Below are positions 1 through 11,504 of a stretch of 64,000 nucleotides of DNA, in pieces. Origin of the DNA: Saturnia japonica (Eukaryota; Arthropoda; Insecta; Lepidoptera; Saturniidae). The notes beneath the pieces are model-generated. The model was not told the origin of the DNA, did not search any database, and was given only the letters and a program-made list of their open reading frames with translations. A program made the translations under genes and the position numbers. The stretch lies in NCBI GenBank assembly GCA_033032175.1, contig CM065323.1, positions 6,634,001 to 6,698,000 on the forward strand. Reading direction: 5' to 3'. The number at the start of each line of letters is the position of its first letter. Within the stretch, counting starts at the first letter, position 1.

Positions 1-480
1 GGTACAACTGTAAGCAACAAAGTAACAAAAATGCCCGCAGGGACGCTAACAATGGATGTTATTGTAAATCTAGGTTACATTTAATCTATTTATATTGGTT
101 ATTGTATTTTCTGAGTTTGTTACTTTTATTACATAAATGGTTAACTTCGTTTTCTTCCAATGAGATTTCACGTTTCTTTATTTTTAAAAGTTGTGTTCGG
201 GTAAAATGTATCTTATTTATTATTTTTGAATACTTTGAAGCTTTTGTGACTGCTTTTGTAAATGCTTCAATTTAATAGTTATTTTATTCCTACGTGTTCA
301 AATAAAAGTGTATGAATATTACCTTTTATCTTACACGAGCAACAGTACGTGAAAGGGAGTCAAGCGATATATTAAGACTTGAGACATTCAAGCCAACCTC
401 AACTAGAAAGAACCAGCAAATGGTAATAGAGGTGTGGTATGGTGTACAGCCCGATTGAGTTATAACCGCTATGTATAATA
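1..480. other. AT-rich DNA, no feature seen
   Basis: I see no gene, RNA or recognisable repeat in this stretch. It is AT-rich with only short chance frames. Confidence 0.5.
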
Positions 481-483
481 CGA

Positions 484-660
484 AAAACCAGACATAGTGA
501 TCCACTTGTGAACGTCGTGTTTCGGGATCAGCTGGTGCATATTCAGTTTCTACTTACGCAGGCCGGTATGTCAGTGACGACTGTCAATATATTGGTATCT
601 TGTTGGTCGTCATTATGTTTGGATTGGACTATTCTTACCATCAAACATCAGGCACATTAT
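484..660 (+). repeat. Dispersed repeat family F, copy 1
   Basis: The distal part resembles, in opposite orientation, the repeat at 1250-1440. Read as protein, both contain a similar run (here SLCLDWTILTIK, there PLCLDYTVLTIK). The shared peptide suggests a degraded coding segment of a retroelement, but I cannot name the family. The rest aligns poorly. It lies directly upstream of a LINE-tail-like segment at 690-800. Confidence 0.35.
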
Positions 661-689
661 AAAAACTGTAAAAAAAATGTTCTTATAAA

Positions 690-800
690 GTTTAAATCAA
701 ATTCAATCAAAATCGAGTTTCTTGCCGGTTCTGCTCCCGGTTTTAAAACATCTCAGTTTCCGAAACGTAAGTAACTAAGTGCCTTCTTAGCGTCTAAATT
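690..800 (+). mobile_element. Non-LTR retrotransposon 3' tail (family N)
   Basis: It carries the landmarks of the tail seen downstream of the LINE ends at 12,300-12,410, 38,880-39,020 and 48,970-49,135: TCGAGTTTCTTGCCGG, then a GTGCCTTCTTAG-like segment, then TTAAATT-rich DNA. Only the tail is present, which fits 5' truncation. The order of landmarks is visible directly; assignment to one LINE family is inferred from the other copies, which carry coding remnants. Confidence 0.55.
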
Positions 801-877
801 AAATTAAATAATTTAGATTTTAGTGCCGCCACTCTTCCATGCTAATAACAAGACAGTGTTTAACAAAAAAGTAAAGC

Positions 878-1095
878 AACTTCATTGACTTTGAGGAATT
901 CCTTGTTGTATATTTGAAGTCCAATGTCCAAATGCCAATAAAATATAAATGGGATTACTCTTGAGGTATATTCTCTTTCCAACGAAAAAATACTCATCAA
1001 AATCGGTTCATAAACAAAGAAGTTATGGCTGAACATCACAAAAAAATATGCATTCGAATTGATTAACCTCCGTCTTTTTTTAAATTTGGTTATAA
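878..1095 (-). repeat. Dispersed repeat family E, diverged minus copy
   Basis: On the minus strand it contains the family E landmark TTCAGCCATAACTTCTTTG followed by TTTATGAACCGATTTTGATG. The same run is found on the plus strand near 30,757 and 62,730. Homology fades further along. The family is not classified and no terminal repeats are visible. Confidence 0.5.
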
Positions 1096-1249
1096 GATTA
1101 CGATAAATAAATATGAACAACTTAAGTTTTTTAATAAGTTCGAAACGTGCATATCAATGATGGAAAAACGAACCAAAAATAGAACTATAGGACAAAAAGT
1201 TTGAATATCAAATATGGCTTATCTACTTTAAAAAGTAGCTTGGTAAATT

Positions 1250-1440
1250 GATGGATACTAGCTTTGATGGTGAGCACAGTATAATCTAAACACAACGGTG
1301 AACACCGAGAGATCGAAGTCCATCGGCGGTCACCGCTGTCATACTCACCTGCTACTTCTATACTATTATTAAGATCAAGTTTGTGAGTATACGTAGGAGG
1401 TAATCTCCGGGAATACTGATCCACCATGTAATTACGTATT
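1250..1440 (-). repeat. Dispersed repeat family F, copy 2
   Basis: The minus strand has a 92-codon frame containing the run RCSPLCLDYTVLTIK, similar to copy 1 at 484-660. The frame matches no family I recognise. The two copies lie about 0.6 kb apart in inverted orientation. It is probably a retroelement fragment; a host exon is unlikely because the similarity is to a neighbouring repeat. Confidence 0.35.
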
Positions 1441-1659
1441 TTCCAGAAACAAAGCGATACCAAGAATCAGTAAATTTTGGTTTCAAAATGGCAAATTCAG
1501 ATTACGGGGAGAGAGGATTCTAAAAAATCTTTCAAAAAGTTACGTTTAAGTTATTTTAATTTCGTATTATATTGTAAATTACGCAAAAGTCGCGGTTGGT
1601 TGCTAGTTATCAACATCTATAGGACATCGATAGCATACAAAATACTCCCTGATATTTAG

Positions 1660-2340
1660 TATTCTGATGTAACTCTAAAAATTCATTGGATACTTCTGGA
1701 CATTTAAGCATAAGTGGTAATGAAGAAGCGGACTTATTGACTAAATTAGCTACAGTACAAGCACGGAATATGACGTAGTTCCCAATTATACAGAAATGCT
1801 ACCACAAATAAAAAAGATACGTTCCTTGTGGAAAGAAAACTTTAATGTAATTTCTCTTGAGAAGGGTATATGGTACCGAACAAGCCAGAGTGAACCAACC
1901 CCGGTGCCTTGGTTTGTGGGATGTAAATTGACACGAGCCTAAATCAAAACTGCTCTGAGGTTTCGTTCCGGACATGTTCCACTGAATAAGTTTGGACATC
2001 TTATGACAAAAGTTAATTCAGCTAACTGTGAAGTGTGTGGGAAAATGGAAGATGTTCAACATGTGTTGGTGGAATGCGTCACGTATGAAATAAACAGAAG
2101 TTGTTTAATTTCTAGTTCAGGGTTATGTTCTTTAGATGTAGATATTTTCCACAGTATACCAGCGGAACCGACCTTCTGATTCGGTCGACATGCTGTGAAA
2201 CTTTATTGTAAATAGTTATAGTTTATGGGATAAAAATTATGTTAATTTTATAGATTTTGGATATTCTCCGATGGGGTTGGCAGTCACCAGCTGTAAAAAA
2301 CCCTTAAATATAGAGAAAAATATCAATAGGATAAATGGAT
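1660..2340 (+). mobile_element. Non-LTR retrotransposon 3' end (Jockey/R1-like), degenerate
   Basis: This is a 5'-truncated LINE: the end of the polyprotein (1695-2179) plus about 160 bp of 3' untranslated sequence, which includes the segment GGCAGTCACCAGCTGTAAAA before an A-rich run. RNase H-like and Cys/His motifs downstream of a lost RT are usual for Jockey/R1-type elements. The clade is inferred from motif order only. Confidence 0.6.
1695..2179 (+). pseudogene. LINE polyprotein C-terminus: RNase H-like and Cys/His motifs
   Basis: A frame starting SGHLSISGNEEADLL carries the RNase H signature GNEEAD, in which the D is normally catalytic. A frameshift follows near 1775; the downstream frame then has an in-frame TAA near 1939 and ends with a Cys/His motif, CEVCGKMEDVQHVLVEC (C-x2-C-x7-H-x4-C), before a natural-looking stop. 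The motif resembles the C-terminal zinc knuckle of Jockey/R1-type ORF2. The frameshift and the stop make it non-functional. A LINE RNase H would have removed RNA from the RNA:DNA hybrid during retrotransposition. Confidence 0.65.
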
Positions 2341-2398
2341 ATCCAATAATTGTAATTGGTATTAATTAATTGTTAATTTTAACATGTATGTCTCATAA

Positions 2399-2671
2399 CT
2401 ACCTCGTTAGCCTTGTGGTCGTTAGCGCGACTGCTATGAGCGAAGTCTTGGGCTCGAATCCCAGGTCGAGCAAAGTGTTATTGGGGTTTCACTATAAAAT
2501 TCTCAGTAGCAGCTCGGAGTTTGGTTTCGTGCCCGATTAATGGCAATAGGATCGCCCCCTATTACATGGGACCTAAAAACATACTCGGCGAATTGTGGGT
2601 GTACATTAGTACACCTCTGCCTAACCCTTCGGGGAATACAGGCGTGATGGTATGTTATGTTATGTACAAGG
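2399..2671 (+). mobile_element. tRNA-derived SINE, family A, copy 1
   Basis: The head contains a polymerase III A box-like TAGCCTTGTGGTCG and a B box, GGGCTCGAATCCC at 2450-2462, spaced as in a tRNA. The body, with CCCGATTAATGGCAATAGG and CCCCCTATTACATGGGAC, recurs on the minus strand at 4706-4953 and, in part, at 34,495-34,710. The tail ends in a GGCGTGATGGTATGTTATG-like run. SINEs of this design are non-coding and depend on a LINE for movement. Confidence 0.75.
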
Positions 2672-3224
2672 GTCAATTAACTATTTTATGCACACTATGC
2701 TACTTCTGACGTTTTATTATAATAACGAATAATTGATAATAGTTATTTATACAAAAAAGTAATATCACAATTGTATCTAAAATTTTTAGGCACATTGGTG
2801 AACTTGATTGCGTTCTCAAAAATCTTTTGTTCCTCTTAAACAATACACTCGGGATATGAAATATCCTTTCCATACAGAATGTTCCTGTCCCAAGACCACA
2901 ATAACTTGTGAACTTTCGTTATAAATGAACTTTTACTTGTCACTTGCGGTTACCTACTTTATATTTATAAAGAACACGTGACGTTATTGTTTCGTGTGTA
3001 TTACAAAATAACAATATGCTGAAATATTTACAAAAAAAAAGTGTGAGTTCAGACGTGGTAGAAATGAAACTTCTCTCTCTCTCTCTCTTTCTCTCTGTAT
3101 ATATTTCGAGTACGATAAGAATAGACGAAGGATAGGGAAACTATATAGAAACTCATTCGATTTCATTCTCTCACAGCCTAAAACCTATACATACATTTAT
3201 AGCTATCTCTTTTGCGTTTGCTGA
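2672..3224. other. AT-rich DNA, only a microsatellite seen
   Basis: Apart from the CT microsatellite at 3072-3096 nothing is recognised. Frames reading RERERERE here are translations of that microsatellite. Confidence 0.5.
3072..3096. repeat. (CT)n microsatellite
   Basis: An interrupted CT dinucleotide run of about 25 bp. Confidence 0.9.
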
Positions 3225-3393
3225 CTGACTATACTGTTAGCCTTAATGGCCCTGAAGCCTCAGACGGCTTTTACAGCTTCACCATGACTTACTGGAACTA
3301 TTTTTTTTTTTTCGATCTGACTACACTGCTAGCCTTGGTGGCCCTGAAGCCGCTGCGGCTTTTACAGCTTCACCGGACTTGGCTCACCGGAAC
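3225..3393 (+). repeat. Tandem pair of family G repeat
   Basis: Two similar units of about 75 bp, 3225-3298 and 3317-3393, are separated by a T run. Both start CTGACTA(T/C)ACTG and contain GGCCCTGAAGCC, then CGGCTTTTACAGCTTCACC, and end TGGAAC or CGGAAC. A related minus-strand fragment lies at 32,043-32,125 and a weaker one at 11,505-11,570. No protein, terminal repeat or target duplication is visible, so the class is unknown. Confidence 0.6.
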
Positions 3394-3395
3394 TA

Positions 3396-4406
3396 GCTTC
3401 TATTCTGTTTATATTCACTCACACAGGCGTGACGGCGACGGTGCCCTTTGATAGGACCTTAGATTAGAATAAACGAATAGTAATATTTTTTTAAAAATAA
3501 AACATTATATAACCTCTCCTAGGTATATTACATGATTGCCCCACATAATAAATAGCATTGGCAAAACAAGTAGTAAATAGAAGTTGCCTTTTTAATAAAC
3601 ATTTAAGTTGCTTAAAGAACATTCATAGTTATAAATTATAACGTCGCAGCAAAGGCAACATTTCACCTTATCGTCGATAGTAATATGTTTGTTTTGTTTT
3701 GCATAATCCAATATAATTTCCTTTCACGTATTTCTACTCTCAATACAGATGAGTTAGCTCTCTCATATAAACTAGTGAAAAGAGCCCGCAGAAACCAATC
3801 GCATCCATAAATAAATCATACAACACACAGATTAAATAATAACCCTCGATCGTACGCCAGACGCGGAACTGCATAGGTGTCAATGTATATCCATGCACGT
3901 AAGTAGATACAGCTCGTCCAATCGAGCTCAGTGGCAACGATCGCTGGCTGGTCACGATCCGGGGTCAAGACTTTCATAGAATATTATGTTCAGATGTGCC
4001 ATTTGCTCTTCGGCAGATATTATTTGTTGTTTAAATTTTATAAAAGAATTATCTTTCTATGTGCTTGAAGAAATGTCCTTATAAATGTATTACAATAATT
4101 TCAGAATGTTTTACAATACCTTATTTACCGTGTTATTTAATTAGAAGTGTTTTCCTTTCTAAAACTACCTTTATTGCTTATGGTAGAGCTATTTAAAATT
4201 TATGTAACCGATCCTCGTATATTCTTCTTTACGTGCCGTCGAGCCATCTCTCATTTTTCCTTTACATAATATGTCCCTAGCTCATTTGTTCATCAGTCAT
4301 TCATTCAATCCGCATTCTACCGTTACTTTCCATTCCTACATTTACATTTTAATACTTTCTGTTATAAATCTTCTTTTATAATGAACTGGATAGATTGAAT
4401 TTAATA
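3396..4406. other. Unassigned DNA
   Basis: No gene or known repeat seen. The part from about 3840 to 3960 is less AT-rich than its surroundings but shows no motif I can support. Confidence 0.4.
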
Positions 4407-4705
4407 CTACCCGTGCCCCACGGTTTCACCCATGTTAAATTTATTCGACCAACTCTGCACCCTGCTATCGCTAAGGCACCTGTGTAGCTTATCGCTGTTC
4501 TCACTTCTCTTTCTTGCCTACAGCTTACCAGATTACATGACGTTCATAATTACTGCTCCGCTTCTTAGGGTCATAGCTTGAAGTTATATAACCTTTCTCA
4601 ATAAATAACCTATAAAAGGAAAAAAAATCAAATCTGACTGATAGTTTCAGAGATTTTTGCGTTGCAACATACAATCTCTTGTGCTTTACAATATTAACAT
4701 TAATT
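4407..4705 (-). mobile_element. Helitron-like element, family HF, copy 1
   Basis: The left edge, CTACCCGTGCCCCACGGTTT, is a mutated form of the CTAGCTGTGCCCC(G/A)CGG end seen at 31,740 and 33,259; read on the minus strand this is a 3' end. The interior shares TTATTCGACCA, GCGTGAAGTTATATA-like and AAATCTGACTG segments with 15,555-15,670, 31,740-31,992 and 57,205-57,410. There is no coding capacity, so it is non-autonomous. Its right end abuts SINE family A copy 2. Confidence 0.5.
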
Positions 4706-4953
4706 TTACATAACATACGATCACGCCTGTACCCTCTAAGATTAGGCTGAGGTGTACTAATGTACATCCACATTTTGCCGTGTATGTTTTTTAAGTCCCA
4801 TGTAATAGGGGGCGAGCCTTTACCATTAATCGGGTACAAAGTTAAACTCCGAGCGGCTACTGAGAATTCCATAGAAAAACCTAATAACACTTTGGACGAC
4901 CTGGGAGTCGAACCCAGAACGCCCTTACGACCACTAGGATAATGAGGCAGTTT
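4706..4953 (-). mobile_element. tRNA-derived SINE, family A, copy 2
   Basis: On the minus strand it starts ACTGCCTCATTATCCTAGTG, followed by a B box-like GGGTTCGACTCCC. The body matches copy 1, including CCCCCTATTACATGGGAC, and the tail ends in a CATAACATA-like run. Short frames on either strand here are translations of the SINE. Confidence 0.75.
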
Positions 4954-5584
4954 AATTATGAGGAAAATTAATTTTGTATCTACTTATATAACTTTTAGTG
5001 TATTAATCTGAAATATTAAACAAAGTATGTTGACATAGAAATAAACTTAAGTTAATATTTCTTATTTCACTAATAAATTTGTTTTTAGGCACTATAGAAT
5101 CGGGCCTTTCACGTCTAGTCTACGTTAATTATCATATTACTCTATGAGTGACGCGGCAGTCACGCCCTGGTCGTGCGATGCCCTTGCCCTATCACTGCTA
5201 CGTTGAGGCAGGCTCGTTGTTATGTTATAACACTCATGCAAGTGCAATCAACTTTGTAAGCTCGGCTACATCGCTATTTACGTCTCTCTAGTAGAGGTCA
5301 GTGGTGGTCGAAGTCTTTGTTCAGTATAGATATGGTGTTTGTTCCACGTAAACTATAGAAATTTATTTTTCCCAAACTATAGAAATATAAATAAATATAT
5401 ACATATATGTGTATATCTTTCTATTATTATATAGTACCTAATAATAATATTAAACGATTTGTATATAACAGTTTAATGTTCTATTTAAGTAAATAATTTA
5501 CACATAATCGTCTACCAATAGTTATAAAAAATATTTTAATAAGAATAATTAATTTTATTATAATTAAAATCTGTTTTAATTACC
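4954..5584. other. Unassigned DNA
   Basis: No gene or repeat recognised. The part 5095-5340 is less AT-rich than its surroundings but has no motif I can support; the rest is strongly AT-rich. Confidence 0.4.
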
Positions 5585-5775
5585 AAGTTTATTTAGGAAT
5601 TTATCTTCTTCTGCGTGTATCATGCAAAAACTACAAGATAGATTTTGATCATTTTATCTTTGTTTAAATCCTTAGATACTGGGCCTTATCTAAAAAAAAT
5701 ATCACGATATCTTCATTCAATAAAAAACTGTTACAGTTTTGGGAAACTACGGTTTTTTAGGCACTACGCGTATTA
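5585..5775 (+). mobile_element. Helitron-like fragment, family HB
   Basis: Segments TGCAAAAACTAC, TAGATTTTGAT and ATCACGATATCTTCATTCAA recur in the same order at 55,995-56,251 and partly at 46,155-46,325. In those copies the family ends in CAGCTAG followed by T. Here that end is missing, so the copy is truncated. Confidence 0.45.
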
Positions 5776-5782
5776 AATAGAC

Positions 5783-6015
5783 AGGCCTCGTGACGCAGTG
5801 GCTGTAAACGCTACTATTGAGCCAAGAGGTCGCGGGTTCGATCCCTGCCCATGACTGACTTTGTGTGATGAGCATAATGTCAGTTGTGTGTGTCTGAGTG
5901 TTAAACATCTATATATGTATGTTTACCAGCTGTTTAGTTACCATATTACAAGCTTTGCTTAGTTTGGAATTAAATGGCCGTGTGTGAAATTGTGTCCTCA
6001 TATAGTTATGAAATA
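5783..6015 (+). mobile_element. tRNA-derived SINE, family B
   Basis: The head has an A box-like GTGACGCAGTGGCTG and a strong B box, GGTTCGATCCC at 5835-5845, in tRNA-like spacing. The body (TTGTGTGATGAGCATAATG, then AATTAAATGGCCGTGTG) is unrelated to SINE families A and C. Only one copy was found in this window. It is non-coding. Confidence 0.7.
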
Positions 6016-7448
6016 TTTTTAAACTGGCTATAGTGTAATGAGAGAAACTCAACGAAACGTCATAATTATTATGCGATTGTAAAAAATTATATTATGAAAG
6101 TTTCTTAAATATTTACAGTTGCAATTTATTGAAATATTACATAATTTTTTGGGTTTAGGGTAATTCTTGTATTCAATAAAGATAAAACTATTTTAGCGCC
6201 AAATTTCAAATTGAAATAATTTAAAATACCTACATATTTTTCCTATTTTACATGACAGGATATAGACAAGCACAATTTCTTTATCAACATGTAAAAAAAA
6301 ATTGATAGAAACCTAATGCAATGAGCAATTAAATTAAAGCTCGCGACATCAATTCCTCGACATTTGTGCTCGTAATGCGATCTTAGGCAATAGAGACTGT
6401 ACCACCCCGTTTTGCAAGGTAATAAGATTTGCAATGAGCTGAATTTAATTATAATGTTTTCCCCAAGCCACTAGTTATAGATTACAGATATTATTGCGTA
6501 ATTCCTACTTATGATGACTTATTTATTTGCGTTTGAAGTAATTGGAACACTATAAGAAATTACTTGTCTGTTGTAGCTGCAGATTCCAGTGTTTTTTTTT
6601 CTATTAAGTACATAATACATATAACCAGTTCATTGAAAGAAATACTTGTTTATTGAAAATCCAATAAATACTTTTGATTTTTTATTCCATGAAATTAAAT
6701 TTAAAAAAAGCCTTGTGTAATTATTTAATACACAAAACAAATAACTTTCGTATAATACTTGTAGTATTCTCAAATAGTATGGTAATTCAAACTATTTGGG
6801 TCTTCTAATAAAATGATCTCATTATACTCAACCATTTTTCAAATTTTTCCTTTTCTAATCGACTCGTAACAACTATTAGTCAAGAATTGCCCGTGACAAA
6901 TGAGTAATTAACGGCTAGAAAACGACTCAGAAACTATGTCATAGTACTACATAGATACTGATACATAGGGGGCGTCAAATTTGTTGTTAGTAATATCTTG
7001 TAAAGGCCAGAGCTATGGTGAAGTCAAGACTTACTTTGAGCCGCATGATCGCCAACTGTTAGTCAACAGCTGTTGTCTTACATCCTTAAGTGGACAGAGT
7101 GTTTTTGTGATAACAGGTTGTGGAAATTGGTATTGGCAGCTGGTCAAACTTGTTGTAATGACTGAAAAGTGATAATTTTGTAATTATGTAAGAAACATTG
7201 AATAAACAGTTTATTGGTCATATGCACTTTACATAATGCCAAAATAATCAAACGCACTGGCAGATTGACAATGTTCCTTTATGCTACCTGCGCTTTATAG
7301 GAGCACCGCCGCACGGTCTTCGGTGAGACTCAGTTGATAATCTTCTATGTGGCCTTAAAATTGCATTTCTTGTAGGTCTTGAGTAGTTTTAAGAAAATAT
7401 AAAATATATTTTAAAGTAAATACTCCTCTTTTTAAGAACACTCCCCTG
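6016..7448. other. Unassigned AT-rich DNA
   Basis: No gene, RNA or repeat recognised. Short frames at 6243-6434 and 6981-7172 show no motif or family resemblance. Confidence 0.4.
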
Positions 7449-7537
7449 TCTGCCACAGCCAGTATCGGAATACTTGGCGTCGTCATTTCGAGTGACGTCC
7501 AGTTCCGAAGTCAGTTGGAAAGTAAGGCCAAATTGTT
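7449..7537 (+). pseudogene. LINE reverse-transcriptase fragment
   Basis: A short plus-strand frame reads SIGILGVVISSDVQFRSQLE followed by SKAKL. This resembles the (L/I)GV-x-(I/L)-ss-D segment just after the polymerase palm in Jockey/R1-type reverse transcriptases. The frame runs into a stop shortly afterwards and nothing before or after matches, so this is an isolated fragment. Confidence 0.5.
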
Positions 7538-9920
7538 GCCCCCTTTTTACCATAAAATAAATAAAAAATAAAGTTCCAAATTGCGCCACTTACCTTAATA
7601 AGCATAAAAAAGGTGCGGTAACAGTTACCCTTAACGGCATCGTTTGTTACAGTAATGATATGCAAGCTGTCGAGTTGTGTACGCCCGAAAACGGTTTTTT
7701 TCTTGATATAGCGTATAGAAATGTTGGTAAAACATTGATGTTTGACAAATCCGATTGTATCAATATTTATATAATAAATATAGATAGTACGAAATATAGC
7801 CCGTCGAGCGACGATAAAACATAAAGTTTATTCGCGTTTTCGTAACTTCACGAGCTAAAAAAAAGCTCAATTTTGTTGTAATCACAAAATGCCACCCAGT
7901 ATTATATACTTTTTTTTTAAATAATCTAATGATTAGTTGATAGTGCAAATGTGAATCAATTAATCGATTGTTAATCCAAATTAGTAAATGTTTGAGATAT
8001 ATTCCTTTTTACCAGTCGAAGAGCTGTTTAGCTGGTTGATTAAAATATCCGTATTCATTGATTTTGTTTCAATATTAGCTTACATCACAGTATTTTTGAA
8101 GTTTAAGTTTTTAGTCGAGTTAAAAAAAAAATGTTGAGAGGAATTTTTACGATGCACGCGCACATTGCTTGCAAAATCTCTCGTTATATTGTGGTGAAAA
8201 TAGCCACACACGATCTTATACATCCAATATACTCGTAGTTCTACAATTTTACAGCAGTTTAGCCTATTGTCATTCGTGGATCCTACTGACAGTCGGGTGC
8301 TTCGGGGAATTTTTTCCTCATAAGTAATCTCCGTAATAGTACCGCTGTTTATAGAGATTCCTTACCGAAGAAGAACACATCGATGTAAGATTTATATAAA
8401 TATAAATGTATATACCATACGAAATAACTGATAAACCATTGTTACTGAACGCTCGCCTTTTTCGCGAGTCCACCCTGAAGAGCAATGTTTTGCAATTTGG
8501 CGGTTGCTTGGGAAAGGGTTACACAACCGGCCGCGCACGATGCTCGTCTGTTTTAATCTCGATATTCACACGCACTCTGACTCTCGTAAATAATATAAAG
8601 AGAGAGATAGTTTCATGGAGTTGGCATTACGCTTTTTCCTTACTTAACGATTTTTACAAGTCAACTCCCACCGCAAGCCGCGTTAAGGAAATTAGCTGCA
8701 AAAATAATGTTCAAACTATACTTTTTGACATCGTTACTTGATTTTACTTCGTCCGTATTATTATTATTATTGTATATTTTATTATAATTAATCAAAAGAT
8801 ACTTTTCATACATTTTCTCCAAAAAAGGTAGCAATAGTTTACGACTGATTTGAAGGCAAATGGATATATCAAACATTCAACATTAGGTAAGCATCAACAA
8901 TTGACGTTATTACATAAAGTCATTGAATTGTGTATGTAATTGCCTAGGAAATGCAATCCAGGAAAGGCAGTAAAATAATAAGCGTTTCAAACCAGCTTCA
9001 ATGAGAAGGATTATTGATTACGCAAGAAACTTATATTCTAAACTATTGAGAAATCGACGTGCATAAATTGAAATTATCGGATTTGAGACAGATATTGTGG
9101 ATGTTATAGGCTAGTCTGAGTAATAAAAAGCTAATGGACTGCAGATGAAACCAATGGTTACTTGAGTAAAAGTAAATATACTAACAAAATATAGTTTCGA
9201 TTCTATTCATAAGATACAATAGTTTCCGAGAGTGGACTTATGAAAGTAAAAAGGAGAAATATAATTTAGGTCAAATATCTACGAATGGCTCGGCGGCCTA
9301 TTAGCGACAGACGCTTTGAGGGCGCTTCAACTTCTCCCTTATAATGAGGCGGCTGTGTTACTACTCCTACACAACACTGCTGTAGATTCTTGTGTGAACT
9401 GCTTATGAGCACTTACCGGTCGAGAGGTGCATAGGACAAGTTTCACTGAAAATACTGCATGCAGTGCTTGTGTCAACATTTTTAACGACAATCTTCACCG
9501 TATTTTTTTATTATAAATATTTGAATTTACGTAAAATAAAGAAATATCTTTATTTTACGCTTTATTGCATGAGCGATTATGCCGTCTATATAATATAATC
9601 TTCACAAGTAAATAATGAAACATCTTCGGAACAACCAATTACATGACTTAATTTTAAACAACTTCCTTGCAAAAGAAGACGCAGCAGGATCGGTTAACAT
9701 GGAATTATTTATACTGATGTGGAACGAACAACAAGTTTAGACGTAATAAATTGAAGAGCGCATTGTTGGATGTGTCCGCAAATCGGATGGCTCATGGAGT
9801 CTTTTATGGAAAATGTAACTTCTGGTTTAGGAAATCAAACGTTTTCGATATCGGCAAAAAGTACCAATAATTTTAATATCCTAACGATGTGAAAGAAATT
9901 TAATAAAATTAAAAAGTTCC
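7538..9920. other. Unassigned DNA with a small microsatellite
   Basis: No gene or transposable element recognised in about 2.4 kb. A short (ATT)n run lies near 8758-8772. The 111-codon frame at 8406-8741 has no recognisable domain and I do not call it a gene. Confidence 0.4.
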
Positions 9921-9995
9921 TAATGCAATTTAGGCCCTAAGAAGGCGCACTTATGAACGTCAAAACACTATACTACATTAATGCCGGCTTGGAAA
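9921..9995 (-). mobile_element. Non-LTR retrotransposon 3' tail fragment (family N)
   Basis: The minus strand contains TTTTGACGTTCATAAGTGCG and CTTCTTAGGGCCTAAATT. These match the tails at 38,940-39,000 and 49,050-49,115. It is a short fragment in isolation. Confidence 0.5.
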
Positions 9996-10462
9996 ATATA
10001 CCAGTCATCGCGAGGAACATTTGCATTGCAATGGTTTGTTCATAAATGTAATGTAAATTGTAGAGAAAGTTAGAAGTCTTTTTGTTTAAATATCTGTGAC
10101 GTAATAAGTATATTTCATGTCATCTTGCTACGAGCATATAAAATATCATTACACCACCACTAGGCATGAATGAGTATGATACAGTCGTTTCTTTGTAGAA
10201 TATTTTTTGTTGAGACTTATTGTGTGATTTATAAAAAGAAAAAAGCTTTTATCTTCTATAACTTGCGAGTACCTTCTTGCAATTGGCGAATGGCTAAAAT
10301 GATAAGTAGTAGTGTTGTTCTTATTTCTATTTTAAATTTCTGTATACTATTTCTTATAGGTATATTTTTGTGGCAAAAATTAGTAAGTACATCATTTAAA
10401 AAGCTTATTTTATGAACAATAGACAAATAGTAAAATTTATGTTTTCGTTAAAAAAAAAAATA
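9996..10462. other. Unassigned AT-rich DNA
   Basis: Nothing recognised. The small frame at 10,170-10,415 is low-complexity hydrophobic translation of AT-rich DNA. Confidence 0.4.
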
Positions 10463-10911
10463 TTTAGACAATTAACAAAACTGAAGTGCCTGTTTGTAAT
10501 GTCAAAATAACAGTTTCTTTACTAAATTCATATGAAAATATATACGATACCTATAACTTAAATTTTTGTATGTATGTCTGTCTCTCTGTCTGTTTATTAT
10601 GGGTAATCTCCAAAACGGTTGGACCGATTTTGATGGGACTTTCACTGGTAAATTGCTAATTTTATAAGGAGTAACTTAGGCTACTTTTATTTTAGAAAAA
10701 TAATTAGGGGAACCCCAAAAAAAGTCTGGTCATGGTGAATCAATTCGGGCGCTTAAATGGCTTACGCTGAGTAAAATATAAGAGATATAGCAAATTAATG
10801 TGCTAAATAATTGTAGATATTAAAAAAACCTACAAAAAAGTCAGCGAGAGTATATTATTTATCTCTTCTAAGGAACACCCACAAAAAGAATTGTCTTTAA
10901 AAAAGCTTAAT
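10463..10911 (+). mobile_element. Helitron-like element, family HA, 3'-truncated
   Basis: It shares the HA 5' region (GTGCCTGTTTGTAATGTC), the centre (ATCTCCAAAACGGTTGGACC, then GGGACTTTCACTGGT) and the distal part (CCTACAAAAAAGTC, AGGAACACCCAC) with copies at 32,572, 40,211, 48,441 and 56,603. The CTAG end is missing, as homology stops at about 10,911. There is no coding capacity. Confidence 0.6.
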
Positions 10912-11169
10912 GCTTATTTGAAGAAGGATCTAATATTGTAGGTAAGAGGAAATATACAAGCTGGGAGACCATTCCACATCTGCACAATACGACAAAAGTA
11001 AAAATTTGCGAACTTATTTGTTCATGCTGCAATGTGCTCTACCTTGTAACTGTGACTTCTTAGATCATTCCGATGGTTTGAAGTTTGATGAGGTTTGTCA
11101 ATTGTTCCCAAGTATTTAAAATTACATATTTCAAGGTGCTGGAAATAATGATCGTCTCATTGAGTTTTT

Positions 11170-11425
11170 AATTTTTTTAATACAACTAAGGTGACAAAAG
11201 TCATACGGCCTGCCTGGTGGTAACCGGCTTCTGTGGCCTATGGACACTTGTAACTTGTTACTAGAGCGTTGCCAGCCTTGAACCCCCAAAGGAAGTTCTA
11301 ACCCACCAAAAAGCTTTTGACAACCCTACTCACAAAAGGAATATAACACAAGGTTCTTTGGGTGCGATCTTTTGTAAAATGGAGTTAAACCAACAGTCGG
11401 GCTTCCTACCTCTCTTTATAAAAAA
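11170..11425 (+). repeat. Dispersed repeat family D, copy 1
   Basis: The order of landmarks is AACTAAGGTGACAAA, CCTGGTGGTAA, GCGTTGCCAGCC, AACCCCCAAAGGA, AACATAACACAAGG-like and GGTGCGATCTT. It is shared with 20,808-21,045 and 63,245-63,395. From general knowledge this family is abundant in lepidopteran genomes. No protein or terminal repeats are visible, so the class is left open. Confidence 0.55.
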
Positions 11426-11504
11426 ATCGTAAAATATATGTGATAATTTAATTTGATTTTTGTTTTTGTTGCAGGTAAATGATAACACGGACTTATCATT
11501 TATA

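Noticed and set aside
5783..5855. Possible tRNA gene
   Set aside because: The A and B boxes are tRNA-like, but a SINE-like body follows and the acceptor ends do not pair convincingly.
8406..8741. 111-codon plus-strand frame
   Set aside because: No domain, no signal or membrane pattern, and no codon-bias cue; AT-rich DNA of this length yields such frames by chance.
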